Positions 1-6,233 of a stretch of 15,641 nt of DNA are shown here, piece after piece. The stretch comes from Dehalococcoidia bacterium UBA3254 (lineage in GTDB: Bacteria; Chloroflexota; Dehalococcoidia; Dehalococcoidales; UBA3254): positions 1 to 15,641 of the forward strand of contig DEUU01000114.1 in assembly GCA_002362735.1 (NCBI GenBank). The letters are read 5' to 3'. The notes beneath the pieces are model-generated. The model searched no databases. It had not been told where the DNA came from and saw nothing but the letters and a program-made list of their open reading frames with translations. Within the stretch, counting starts at the first letter, position 1. Each line of letters starts with the position of its first letter. A program made the translations under genes and the position numbers.

Positions 1-259
1 CGCATTTAATTTCCCCCAGGAGGAGAGGGTGGCAGAGCGGAATCAAGCTGGGAGTTTGCTTGGCAGCCATAATGCCGGCAATCTGGGCAACAGTGAGGAC
101 GTCTCCTTTGGCGATCTGTCCTTGTTTTATCAATTCCAGCGTTTCTGCTTTCATATGAACGGTGCCTTTGGTAATAGCTTCACGCTGGGTATCTGATTTG
201 GCTGTTACGTCCACCATACGGGGACGGCCGGATTCATCAATATGGGAAAGCTTTTCCAT
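1..259 (-). CDS. moaC: Cyclic pyranopterin monophosphate synthase MoaC, N-terminal part (cut by window edge)
   Basis: The minus-strand frame from the ATG at 259-257 reads 86 residues and runs off the left edge. MoaC acts in the first stage of molybdopterin synthesis, turning the MoaA product 3',8-cyclo-7,8-dihydro-GTP into cyclic pyranopterin monophosphate. The family pattern is plain: [19 protein letters not shown] at the N-terminus, an [13 protein letters not shown] stretch, then [19 protein letters not shown], which holds the conserved Lys, Cys and His of the active site region. A Shine-Dalgarno-like AGAAGGTG sits just before the start. It lies downstream of moaA on the same strand with 145 bases between them, so the two probably share a transcript. 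The C-terminal half, including its catalytic residues, lies outside the window. Confidence 0.95.
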   Translation of the reverse strand, partial: MEKLSHIDESGRPRMVDVTAKSDTQREAITKGTVHMKAETLELIKQGQIAKGDVLTVAQIAGIMAAKQTPSLIPLCHPLLLGEIKC

Positions 260-282
260 CTTATTATCACCTTCTTCCCGGC

Positions 283-301
283 TTTCTCTCATCGAGAGAA
301 A
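283..301 (-). promoter_or_regulatory. Short perfect hairpin in the moaA-moaC leader
   Basis: TTTCTCTC and GAGAGAAA form an 8-base-pair stem around a 3-base loop, ending about 12 bases before the moaC Shine-Dalgarno on the minus strand. No T-tract follows, so it is not a classical terminator. It might affect moaC translation or mRNA stability; this is inference from position only. Confidence 0.25.
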
Positions 302-404
302 AGGGGCCAAGAAAAATAATTTCGAAATCCGTTCCAATAACCCATTATCGTGTGTCAGATCCCGGACATTTCTTTACTTTAAACCTGAGGCAGATCATCC
401 CGGG

Positions 405-1400
405 TTATCCTCCTACCTGGCAGAAGGGACGGTCGTTGGGTCGTTCGCCTTCAATCAGGTGATGTCCCTTCGGTTTAGCAGTCACCGCTTGCTGAATCAA
501 TTCCTTGAGTTTATCGGAAGAGATGCCGCTGCGAAGAGGTTCTCTGAGATCAATCATTGTTTCGGACATCAGGCACGGCCGCAGTTCGCCGTCCGCAGTC
601 AGGCGCAGCCGGTTACAGCTAACGCAAAAATGCTCGCTGATAGCGGTGATAAACCCGATGGTCCCGTTAGCTTCAGGGAAGCGAAAATATTTAGCGGGTC
701 CGTTACCCCATTTATGCTTGTAGGGCTCCATTTTACCCAGCGGATCGAGCCGTTTTTTAATTTCACGGGTAGGGAGGCCGGAGGGGGTGTGCCCGTTGTG
801 CCCGGTATAGGGCATCAACTCAATAAAACGGACATGCCAGCCTTCATCAATGGTCTTGCGGGCGAAGTCCAGAATTTCATCATCGTTAACACCGGCCATA
901 ACCACCATATTAATTTTGACCGGCTCCAGTCCCACGGCTTTGGCGGCGGCAATGCCTTCCAGGACTCTATTGAGATCTCCACTCTGGTCCCCGCCGCGGC
1001 AAATCTTTTTAAATTTCTCGGGTTTAAGGGTATCAAGGCTAATATTAACTCGCTGCAAACCGGCGGCTTTGAGATCAGCGGCATATTTAGGCAAGTAGAT
1101 CCCGTTAGTGGTCATAGAGATATCCTCTATTCCCGGAACCTGGGCTACCATGCGGATGAAATCCACGATGCCGGCCCTGACCAGCGGCTCCCCGCCTGTA
1201 ATGCGAATACGGTTGATGCCCATTTCAGCACCGGCGCGGATTACGGCTAGGATTTCTTCATAGCTCAGAATGTTGGAATGAGGCATCCAGGGCACGCCTT
1301 CCTCAGGCATGCAATAAATACAGCGCAGATTGCAGCGGTCTGTGACGGAGACGCGCAGGTAATTGATCGGGCGCTGAAACGAATCTGAAAGACCAGTCAT
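405..1400 (-). CDS. moaA: GTP 3',8-cyclase MoaA (radical SAM)
   Basis: 331 residues, the usual family length. MoaA uses two [4Fe-4S] clusters and S-adenosylmethionine to convert GTP into 3',8-cyclo-7,8-dihydro-GTP, the first step of molybdenum cofactor synthesis. The radical SAM motif CNLRCIYC supplies C23, C27 and C30; GGEPLVR around residue 69 is the SAM-binding GGEP motif; the second cluster is held by C259, C262 and C276 in FCVSCNRLRL...ELRPCL; the chain ends in the conserved Gly-Gly needed for activity. The ATG at 1400 is preceded by GGGAAGGGAA as ribosome binding site. It is first in a unit with moaC. Products would supply molybdenum or tungsten oxidoreductases encoded elsewhere. Confidence 0.97.
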   Translation of the reverse strand: MTGLSDSFQRPINYLRVSVTDRCNLRCIYCMPEEGVPWMPHSNILSYEEILAVIRAGAEMGINRIRITGGEPLVRAGIVDFIRMVAQVPGIEDISMTTNGIYLPKYAADLKAAGLQRVNISLDTLKPEKFKKICRGGDQSGDLNRVLEGIAAAKAVGLEPVKINMVVMAGVNDDEILDFARKTIDEGWHVRFIELMPYTGHNGHTPSGLPTREIKKRLDPLGKMEPYKHKWGNGPAKYFRFPEANGTIGFITAISEHFCVSCNRLRLTADGELRPCLMSETMIDLREPLRSGISSDKLKELIQQAVTAKPKGHHLIEGERPNDRPFCQVGG

Positions 1401-1436
1401 AACGGTTCCCTTCCCATTTGGGGCGATATTTTCATT

Positions 1437-1466
1437 ATTATAACATCTCTCGAGTTTAAATTCGAA
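1437..1466 (-). promoter_or_regulatory. Probable moaA promoter (extended -10)
   Basis: On the minus strand a perfect TATAAT (1442-1437) is preceded by TG and one base (TGTTATAAT), an extended -10. TTCGAA lies 18 bases further upstream as a poor -35. Predicted start near 1430 gives a leader of about 30 bases that includes the moaA ribosome binding site. Confidence 0.55.
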
Positions 1467-1694
1467 ACATTGAGAGTGGAAAAGATGGATTGCATTTGTC
1501 AGGTGTCATTTTTCAAATACGTTCTTCACCATAATTGAATCAGGATTGTATTGCCGGAAATTGCTTAGAGGGATATCCGTGATTTGATGATTTGGGAAGA
1601 AGAATTTCGGAGACAAAATAAGTGTGATGGCGGGTAAAATACAGGGATTGTCCAAAGTAAAATAAGGAATAGGTCGAAGGGAGGTCAGGTTCAA

Positions 1695-2138
1695 ATGACG
1701 ACAGGTTTGAAGACTTTTGATACTACGGTAGAAAAGGCTAACATCTGGCTGCACGAGATCATGAAAGAGACCGGCACCCAGGACCGGCACCGGGCATACC
1801 TGGCGCTGTCATCCGTTTTACATGCCCTGCGGGACCGGTTAACCGTGGATGAAACCGCGCACCTTGGTGCTCAGCTTCCTATGCTTATCCGGGGTCTTTA
1901 CTATGAAGGCTGGGACCCCTCATGTGAGCCTATCAAACATGACCGTGACAGCTTTTTGCAGTATGTCAGAATGCATTTCCGCGAGGAACCGGACCTGGAC
2001 GCGGAATGTATCGCGAGGGCGGTCTTTAAAGTAATCTCCAAACGGATAGATGAGGGCGAGATCAGGGAAGTTAAGAATATTTTGCCTAAAGGTTTGCGGC
2101 AGCTCTGGGAGCCTAACCCGGCCCAGGCTAGATGTTAA
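1695..2138 (+). CDS. DUF2267 family protein
   Basis: 147 residues, matching the usual size of DUF2267 proteins. The sequence shows the family's helical pattern: an N-terminal segment around VEKANIWLHEIMKETG, the stretch RAYLALSSVLHALRDRLTVDE with conserved Arg-Asp, then QLPMLIRGLYYEGWDP and a C-terminal block ending IREVKNILPKGLRQLWEP. It has no signal peptide or membrane segment, so it should be cytoplasmic. The molecular function of the family is not established to my knowledge; the name is by resemblance. The ATG follows GGGAGGTCAGG. The next gene starts 18 bases after the stop, so the two form an operon. I see no convincing promoter between 1400 and 1695. Confidence 0.85.
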   Translation: MTTGLKTFDTTVEKANIWLHEIMKETGTQDRHRAYLALSSVLHALRDRLTVDETAHLGAQLPMLIRGLYYEGWDPSCEPIKHDRDSFLQYVRMHFREEPDLDAECIARAVFKVISKRIDEGEIREVKNILPKGLRQLWEPNPAQARC

Positions 2139-2156
2139 GAGAGGAGGAAAAGGAAA

Positions 2157-2372
2157 ATGTTGGATAACAACGCCTATAATTTGATGGAGCAAATCACAGA
2201 AGAGAGCAAGAGTCTCTGGAGAATTAGAAATTCATATAAAAAGGATGCCTCCGGATGCAAAGAGTGCAGTGATTTTTGGGATAGGTTAGCCAGGGATAAA
2301 GAACAACATATCCGGGATTTAGAAAGGCTGATTCATTCGCACACGAGTGTTTTGGAGACTGCACGCAGATAA
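2157..2372 (+). CDS. Small charged helical protein of unknown function
   Basis: 71 residues starting at an ATG preceded by a strong AGAGGAGGAAAAGG ribosome binding site, 18 bases after the DUF2267 stop. That spacing and start signal make it a real gene. The chain is highly charged and predicted helical, with a CKEC pair near residues 34-37 and a C-terminal half (DFWDRLARDKEQHIRDLERL) rich in alternating Lys, Glu, Arg and Asp that could form an amphipathic helix or short coiled coil. The two cysteines might bind a metal or form a disulfide, but there is no second pair, so a classical zinc ribbon is unlikely. I do not recognise the family beyond an impression that small proteins of this type occur in Dehalococcoidia. 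Confidence 0.75.
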   Translation: MLDNNAYNLMEQITEESKSLWRIRNSYKKDASGCKECSDFWDRLARDKEQHIRDLERLIHSHTSVLETARR

Positions 2373-2388
2373 CGGAGGAGGGTTCATA

Positions 2389-2507
2389 GCTGCCGGAAGG
2401 AAGCTAATTGTCTGGCGATTAGCTCGGTTTACGATATCATCCCGGACAAGAAAATATTGGAGCTAGCCCTGTGTTTTTTACGAAAGTACGAATTGCCTTC
2501 CGGCAGC
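2389..2507. repeat. 12-bp perfect inverted repeat spanning a 119-base segment
   Basis: GCTGCCGGAAGG at 2389-2400 and its exact reverse complement CCTTCCGGCAGC at 2496-2507 enclose 95 bases in the gap between the 71-residue gene and rdgB. An AATT follows each arm internally at slightly different distances, so the arms may once have been longer. It has no transposase and no obvious T-tract. It may be a small mobile-element remnant or a large stem in the 3' end of the DUF2267 operon mRNA. Confidence 0.5.
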
Positions 2508-2558
2508 ATAGACCTTCATCTAACCAGGAAAAGCGATAGTTTACTGCGAAAGAAAATA

Positions 2559-2572
2559 CCAAAAATTTTTGG
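2559..2572. repeat. 14-bp AT-rich perfect palindrome between convergent genes
   Basis: CCAAAAATTTTTGG is a perfect loopless palindrome lying 45 bases before the convergent rdgB stop. It could help end transcription from either side because it has A and T tracts on both strands, but its stem is too AT-rich to call a terminator. Confidence 0.3.
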
Positions 2573-2616
2573 CGAAGTATCGATTCGTGAGAAACGGGCG
2601 ACCTCTGGAATTGGCT

Positions 2617-3213
2617 CTACAGCGTAAATTTCTCGAAAAATTTGCGGGCTTCCATAGCGGCTCGGGCACGGTGACTGATCCGGTTCTTCACATCCATCGA
2701 CAATTCAGCCATCGTTTTTTTTAATTCCGGAAAATAAAAAACAGGATCGTACCCGAAACCTTCCTCCCCGCGGGGAGAGAACGTAATAATCCCTTCACAT
2801 GTTCCGGAGCAGAACTCCACTCGGCCATCCGGAAAAGCGATCGCAATTACACATCGGAAACGGGCTGTGCGCTTTTCCTGGGGGACGTCCCGGAGCTTGT
2901 TCAGAAGATATTTAACCCGGTCAGCGTCTCCGGCACCTTCCCCCGCATAACGGGAAGAGCGGATTCCCGGCTCTCCGTTCAGAGCATCCACTTCCAGTCC
3001 CGAGTCATCCGCCAGAGTGAGCAGACGGCTGGTATTAGCGAAGGCAACCGCTTTTAATCTGGCATTTTCTTCATATGAGCTGCCGGTTTCCGGGACTTCC
3101 AGGTGAACCCCTTGCTGTGCCGGGGTAACCAGTTCAAAGGGAATTCCCTCGAGGAGGCTTTGATATTCACGTACTTTGCCCTGATTATTGGTGGCCAGAA
3201 GGAGTTTTTGCAT
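2617..3213 (-). CDS. rdgB: XTP/dITP pyrophosphatase (RdgB/HAM1 family)
   Basis: 198 residues, full family length. The enzyme hydrolyses non-canonical purine nucleoside triphosphates (dITP, XTP, ITP) to the monophosphate and pyrophosphate, keeping deaminated bases out of nucleic acids. Visible motifs in order: LLLATNNQGKVREY at the N-terminus (phosphate binding), SYEENARLKA, the metal-site stretch LADDSGLEVDALNGEPG, RYAG, GFGYDPVF and ISHRARA. The ATG is right because families begin MxKLLLATNN exactly here. There is no Shine-Dalgarno; instead a TATAAT box ends 7 bases before the ATG, implying a leaderless mRNA. It stands alone: a strong terminator separates it from fbp upstream, and it converges on the small-protein gene. 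Confidence 0.96.
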   Translation of the reverse strand: MQKLLLATNNQGKVREYQSLLEGIPFELVTPAQQGVHLEVPETGSSYEENARLKAVAFANTSRLLTLADDSGLEVDALNGEPGIRSSRYAGEGAGDADRVKYLLNKLRDVPQEKRTARFRCVIAIAFPDGRVEFCSGTCEGIITFSPRGEEGFGYDPVFYFPELKKTMAELSMDVKNRISHRARAAMEARKFFEKFTL

Positions 3214-3220
3214 TGATAAA

Positions 3221-3229
3221 ATTATAGCA
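3221..3229 (-). promoter_or_regulatory. rdgB promoter, extended -10, leaderless start
   Basis: TGCTATAAT on the minus strand is a TG-n-TATAAT extended -10. Its last T is 7 bases from the A of the rdgB ATG, so transcription should begin at 3214 or 3213. No clear -35 is seen, as is common with an extended -10. The absence of any Shine-Dalgarno fits a leaderless message. Confidence 0.6.
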
Positions 3230-3267
3230 GGTCAGGAAAGGTTCTGCATAAAGTTACCTCGGGGTAG

Positions 3268-3299
3268 AAAAAGGGTCTGATGATATTCATCAGACCCTT
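3268..3299 (-). terminator. Rho-independent terminator of fbp
   Basis: On the minus strand AAGGGTCTGATGA and TCATCAGACCCTT form a perfect 13-base-pair stem with an ATA loop, followed by a run of T. It lies 41 bases after the fbp stop and isolates fbp from rdgB. Confidence 0.93.
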
Positions 3300-3340
3300 C
3301 GAAAATGGGCATTCAAATTCCGATAATTATTTTCTCACAG

Positions 3341-4435
3341 CTACATATTGACGAATCGATCATGCAGCTTTTTCATCACCTCTGGCATAGTCGTATATTC
3401 CATTTCGTTGAGCGGCAGGCGGTGGGGTTCGAACGGACCATGATAACGCAGATAGTCCGCAATATCCCCCGCCACCTTGCGGGAGTTGTCAAAAGACTTA
3501 TCCGCAAACATATCGCGGGGACCTATGAGTTTACCCTCTGCCAGTTGGAAACCCATAGCGATGACTCTGGGCGGACCGTCAAAGCGGCTGGGAGTGCTGT
3601 CGCACAGAGAGACCGGCATCAAAGGTCCGTTATGCGAACCTCTCATCCATCCTTCCACGATGAAAGGAATGCTAAAAGGTTCCAGGACTTCGCCTACCGC
3701 GGGAAAATTTCCCTGACAGCGCACAATGCATACCGGGTCATCTTTGCCGACATAACGACCGGCCATGAGTGACAGTTTTTGGGTAGAGGATATAGCCGCT
3801 ATTTCACCGGTCTTCCGGTGAAATACAGACTTAACTGTATATTGGGCAGGTGCGCCGATAAGGACCAGGAGATCGTACATTTCTTCAGGCGTGCTGAGCA
3901 TGATCTTCTTACTTTTCTTGATATCCAGAACTTCAAAAGAGAAACCGGAGTGCAGACTGGGAGCGATCACCAGACCAATAGTATTGAAAGGATCGGCAAA
4001 CATTTTATAAAGGGGCAGGTTCCATGCTCCGCAAGAAGTCTTATCCGCCATGTAGATTATGACAGGCTCGGATGTCCTCTCTTCAAATTCCATTTCAGCG
4101 ACACCCGGACCCATACCTTTTACGTTGCCTGAGAAGGCATCAGACAGAAGATCCTGGCCGGCGCCGTAAAGCTTAAGCTCTTTAGCTAACTCAGTACAAT
4201 GGATCAGGATATCCCATCCTAATTTATGAATTGCATCATTCTCCACCCCTCTCCTGTGAGTCATGATCAACTGTAGATCATCACCGCATTTGGTCACGTG
4301 ATAATCGATGAGCAGACCGTCTGCTTTAGCCTTGACCATATCACTTTTAGCTCTCTCAAGGATATCAGGGTGTGACTCCGAATGGCCTACATAACCTCCG
4401 ATATCTGCCTTGACGACGCTCAATGTGACTTTCAC
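3341..4435 (-). CDS. fbp: Fructose-1,6-bisphosphate aldolase/phosphatase (class V, bifunctional)
   Basis: 364 residues from a GTG start preceded by GAGGAGGAACTG. The family condenses dihydroxyacetone phosphate with glyceraldehyde 3-phosphate and then dephosphorylates the product to fructose 6-phosphate, a one-enzyme route that makes gluconeogenesis unidirectional; it is typical of archaea and deep-branching or autotrophic bacteria. Visible residues match the archaeal enzyme: D11 and H18 in KADIGGYVGHS, D52-D53 in KCGDDLQLIMTH, D131-K132 in YMADKT, and RYVGKDDP carrying Tyr228, the Schiff-base Lys231 and the metal-binding Asp232-Asp233. WMRGSHNGPLMPV, RFDGPPRV and MEYTTMP are also present. Nothing is missing, so both activities are expected. 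It lies 20 bases downstream of cobO, in the same operon, and ends in a strong terminator. Confidence 0.97.
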   Translation of the reverse strand: MKVTLSVVKADIGGYVGHSESHPDILERAKSDMVKAKADGLLIDYHVTKCGDDLQLIMTHRRGVENDAIHKLGWDILIHCTELAKELKLYGAGQDLLSDAFSGNVKGMGPGVAEMEFEERTSEPVIIYMADKTSCGAWNLPLYKMFADPFNTIGLVIAPSLHSGFSFEVLDIKKSKKIMLSTPEEMYDLLVLIGAPAQYTVKSVFHRKTGEIAAISSTQKLSLMAGRYVGKDDPVCIVRCQGNFPAVGEVLEPFSIPFIVEGWMRGSHNGPLMPVSLCDSTPSRFDGPPRVIAMGFQLAEGKLIGPRDMFADKSFDNSRKVAGDIADYLRYHGPFEPHRLPLNEMEYTTMPEVMKKLHDRFVNM

Positions 4436-4455
4436 CAGTTCCTCCTCAAGTTTAT

Positions 4456-5019
4456 TTAATATTCAAATCCTTTCCGGGATGTAACACCCTTATCAAAAGG
4501 ATGTTTGACTTTGATCATTTCAGTCACCAGGTCCGCCATTTGTACCAATTTAGGGTCTGCCTTGCGCCCGGTAAGAATCAATTCAACCTTCCTGGGTTTT
4601 TCCTGGATCAACCGGACAACTTCATCTACATCCACCAACTTGAAGGCGGCTGCCACCAGCACCTCATCCAGTATTAAGAGATCATACTTCTGGCTGAGCA
4701 TCGCTTCACGAGCCGCAGTCAGGGCCTGTCCAGCCTGGGCTATTTCCTCTAATTTAATGTTATTGGGGTCTACAAATTCTTCGCTGCCGTAAGCGGCGAC
4801 ATTGACGTTAGGCAATTTATTGAGGATTTTACGCTCGCCGTAGGGGAATTCACCTTTCATGAAGAAAACAATAAAAACTCTTAGCCCATGCCCCGCCGCT
4901 CGTATGACACATCCCAGAGCAGCTGAGGTTTTACCTTTCCCGTCCCCGGTGAAAATTTGAACCATGCCCTGGACGGAGGGCTCAGAAGATAGATTCTGTT
5001 TGAGTTTTCTTTCAGCCAA
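4456..5019 (-). CDS. cobO: Cob(I)yrinic acid a,c-diamide adenosyltransferase CobO/BtuR
   Basis: The enzyme transfers the adenosyl group of ATP to the cobalt of reduced corrinoids, for adenosylcobalamin synthesis or salvage. The core begins MVQIFTGDGKGKTSAALG, with the P-loop GDGKGKTS; YDLLILDEV is the Walker B region; the C-terminus has the conserved ELILTGRKAD and HPFDKGVTSRKGFEY. The start is uncertain. The longest frame opens with TTG at 5076, but that TTG is the first half of a consensus -35 box, so it is untranscribed. I chose TTG at 5019 (187 residues), which has AAGG 9 bases upstream; the ATG at 4965 (169 residues) is the alternative. It heads the operon with fbp. No cobalamin riboswitch fits in the short leader. 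Confidence 0.92.
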   Translation of the reverse strand: MAERKLKQNLSSEPSVQGMVQIFTGDGKGKTSAALGCVIRAAGHGLRVFIVFFMKGEFPYGERKILNKLPNVNVAAYGSEEFVDPNNIKLEEIAQAGQALTAAREAMLSQKYDLLILDEVLVAAAFKLVDVDEVVRLIQEKPRKVELILTGRKADPKLVQMADLVTEMIKVKHPFDKGVTSRKGFEY

Positions 5020-5047
5020 TTGACCAAACCTTAGCTTATGCGACTTT

Positions 5048-5076
5048 ATTAGACTACTTATTACCAAATTTGTCAA
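5048..5076 (-). promoter_or_regulatory. cobO-fbp promoter (consensus -35)
   Basis: TTGACA (5076-5071) and TCTAAT (5053-5048) are 17 bases apart on the minus strand, a near-consensus housekeeping promoter. Predicted start is near 5041, about 20 bases before the chosen cobO start. Confidence 0.75.
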
Positions 5077-5140
5077 TGCCCGTTACGCCGTACTTATGTA
5101 AGCCATCTTAGTGAAAGTCTGGGAGGGAAAATAATCCGAA

Positions 5141-5170
5141 TTGAGAAGGTTCTAGATATAATGTTATAAT
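5141..5170 (+). promoter_or_regulatory. hisA promoter
   Basis: TTGAGA (5141-5146), an 18-base spacer, then TATAAT (5165-5170) with TG one base before it (TGTTATAAT). A second TATAAT at 5157-5162 overlaps the spacer. The predicted start near 5177 gives a leader of about 32 bases containing GGAGG at 5198-5202. It is divergent from the cobO promoter. Confidence 0.75.
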
Positions 5171-5208
5171 AACAATCGCCAAATTGCCAGAGTGGAAGGA
5201 GGTTAAAG

Positions 5209-5925
5209 ATCGACATTATTCCAGCCATCGACCTGCGAAACGGGAAATGTGTTCGTTTATATCAGGGTGATTATGCCCAGGAAACGATCTTCAACGACGA
5301 TCCGCTGGAAGTAGCCCTTCGCTGGCAGTCTCTGGGTGCTCCGCGTATCCATATCGTTGATCTGGACGGCGCGGCTGAGGGGGATGTCGTAAACCTCAAT
5401 ATTATCAATACTATCGCCAATGCAGTCCTGGTGCCGACCCAGCTGGGCGGGGGTATCCGCACCCTGGAGACGATCTCCATGATCCTGAAAATGGGGGTTG
5501 AAAGGGTCATCTTAGGGACAGTAGCCGTAGAAAATAAAGACCTGGTGAAAGAAGCCTGCCAGAAATATTCCGACTCGATTATTGTCAGCATTGATGCACG
5601 TGATGGGGAGGTGGCTACACGCGGGTGGATCCAGGGAACGAAGCTGATGGCGGTAGCGCTGGCCCAGGAGATGGTAACGCTGGGAGTAAGACGGTTTATC
5701 TATACGGATATCACACGGGATGGTACCCTGTCTGGGCCCAATTACAAGGCTATTACTGAACTGATAGAATCGGTCAAACGGCCGGTGATCGCCGCCGGTG
5801 GAATTTCATCGATCGAGCACCTAAAAATCTTGAGTAGAATCGGTGCGGAGGGCGTCATCATCGGTAAGGCTCTCTATACCGGTGATATCGATCTGGAGCA
5901 AGCTCTGGAAATAGCGAATCAGTAA
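5209..5925 (+). CDS. hisA: ProFAR isomerase HisA, apparently starting at an ATC codon
   Basis: 238 residues, normal for HisA, the (beta/alpha)8 isomerase that opens the ribose of ProFAR to PRFAR in histidine synthesis. The N-terminus IIPAIDLRNGKCVRLYQGDY matches the family, which begins M-x-IIPAIDL. Counting the ATC at 5209 as codon 1 places the catalytic aspartate at position 8, its family position; the second catalytic aspartate is in YTDITRDGTL. LGGGIR and AAGGIS phosphate-binding loops are present. There is no ATG, GTG or TTG near: the first such codon in frame is GTG at 5431, which would delete 74 residues including Asp8. GGAGG lies 6 bases before the ATC, ideal spacing. So ATC is the probable start, unless the base is a sequencing error. 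It converges on hisI. Confidence 0.93.
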   Translation: MDIIPAIDLRNGKCVRLYQGDYAQETIFNDDPLEVALRWQSLGAPRIHIVDLDGAAEGDVVNLNIINTIANAVLVPTQLGGGIRTLETISMILKMGVERVILGTVAVENKDLVKEACQKYSDSIIVSIDARDGEVATRGWIQGTKLMAVALAQEMVTLGVRRFIYTDITRDGTLSGPNYKAITELIESVKRPVIAAGGISSIEHLKILSRIGAEGVIIGKALYTGDIDLEQALEIANQ

Positions 5926-5983
5926 GCGATTTATTCATTCATGCATAATTTCGTTCTTTTAGATTGCCACCAGGTATTTCGCA

Positions 5984-6195
5984 TGTCACCCCAGCGAACG
6001 CTGGTTTCTACTTATGCCTTAGGGGCACATCCTTCCGAGGGAAGGAGTATCACACTCATGAAATCTTACCATGCCTGGATAGATTTGAATAAGGATTTAT
6101 CGCAGAATAAGGATTATTCTAAATCCTTGATCGCGATTATCCTTGCAGGGAAAGCCTCCTCGAAGGAGGCTGTAGATTTCAGCTTTCGGATGACA
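5984..6195. repeat. Intergenic inverted-repeat element, about 212 bases, with nested hairpins
   Basis: It fills the convergent gap between hisA and hisI (5926-6233). Ends are imperfect inverted repeats: TGTCACCC with a TTTCTAC motif on the left, GTAGATTTC and GGATGACA on the right. Inside are perfect stems: CCAGCG/CGCTGG (5991-6004), TCCTTCC/GGAAGGA (6030-6046), AGAATAA/TTATTCT (6104-6120) nested in near-matching arms AAGGATTTATCGC (6091-6103) and GCGATTATCCTT (6133-6144), and AGCCTCCT/AGGAGGCT (6153-6171). No protein-coding signal is credible. It resembles the dispersed elements at 10182 and 15564 and may also act as a two-way transcription end. Confidence 0.65.
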
Positions 6196-6233
6196 AGGTA
6201 GAGAAATCTGGAGCGACAGCGGGACCAACTTAC

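Noticed and set aside
283..301. Terminator between moaA and moaC
   Set aside because: The stem is short and no T-tract follows on the minus strand, so it is listed only as a possible leader hairpin.
162..1250. 362-codon plus-strand open frame opposite moaA and moaC
   Set aside because: It lies antisense to two clear genes, has no ribosome site and no recognisable protein pattern; it is a shadow of the moaA codon use.
1506..1790. 94-codon minus-strand open frame upstream of moaA
   Set aside because: It overlaps the start of the DUF2267 gene on the other strand, has no ribosome site and low-complexity translation.
5041..5208. Cobalamin riboswitch before cobO
   Set aside because: The predicted leader is only about 20 bases and no B12-box-like motif was seen; no room for the aptamer.
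5431..5925. hisA starting at GTG 5431
   Set aside because: This would remove the first 74 residues, including the catalytic Asp8, although the upstream frame is fully conserved HisA sequence.
5941..6201. 86-codon open frame between hisA and hisI
   Set aside because: Its DNA is almost entirely hairpins of the intergenic repeat element, and no ribosome site precedes the ATG.
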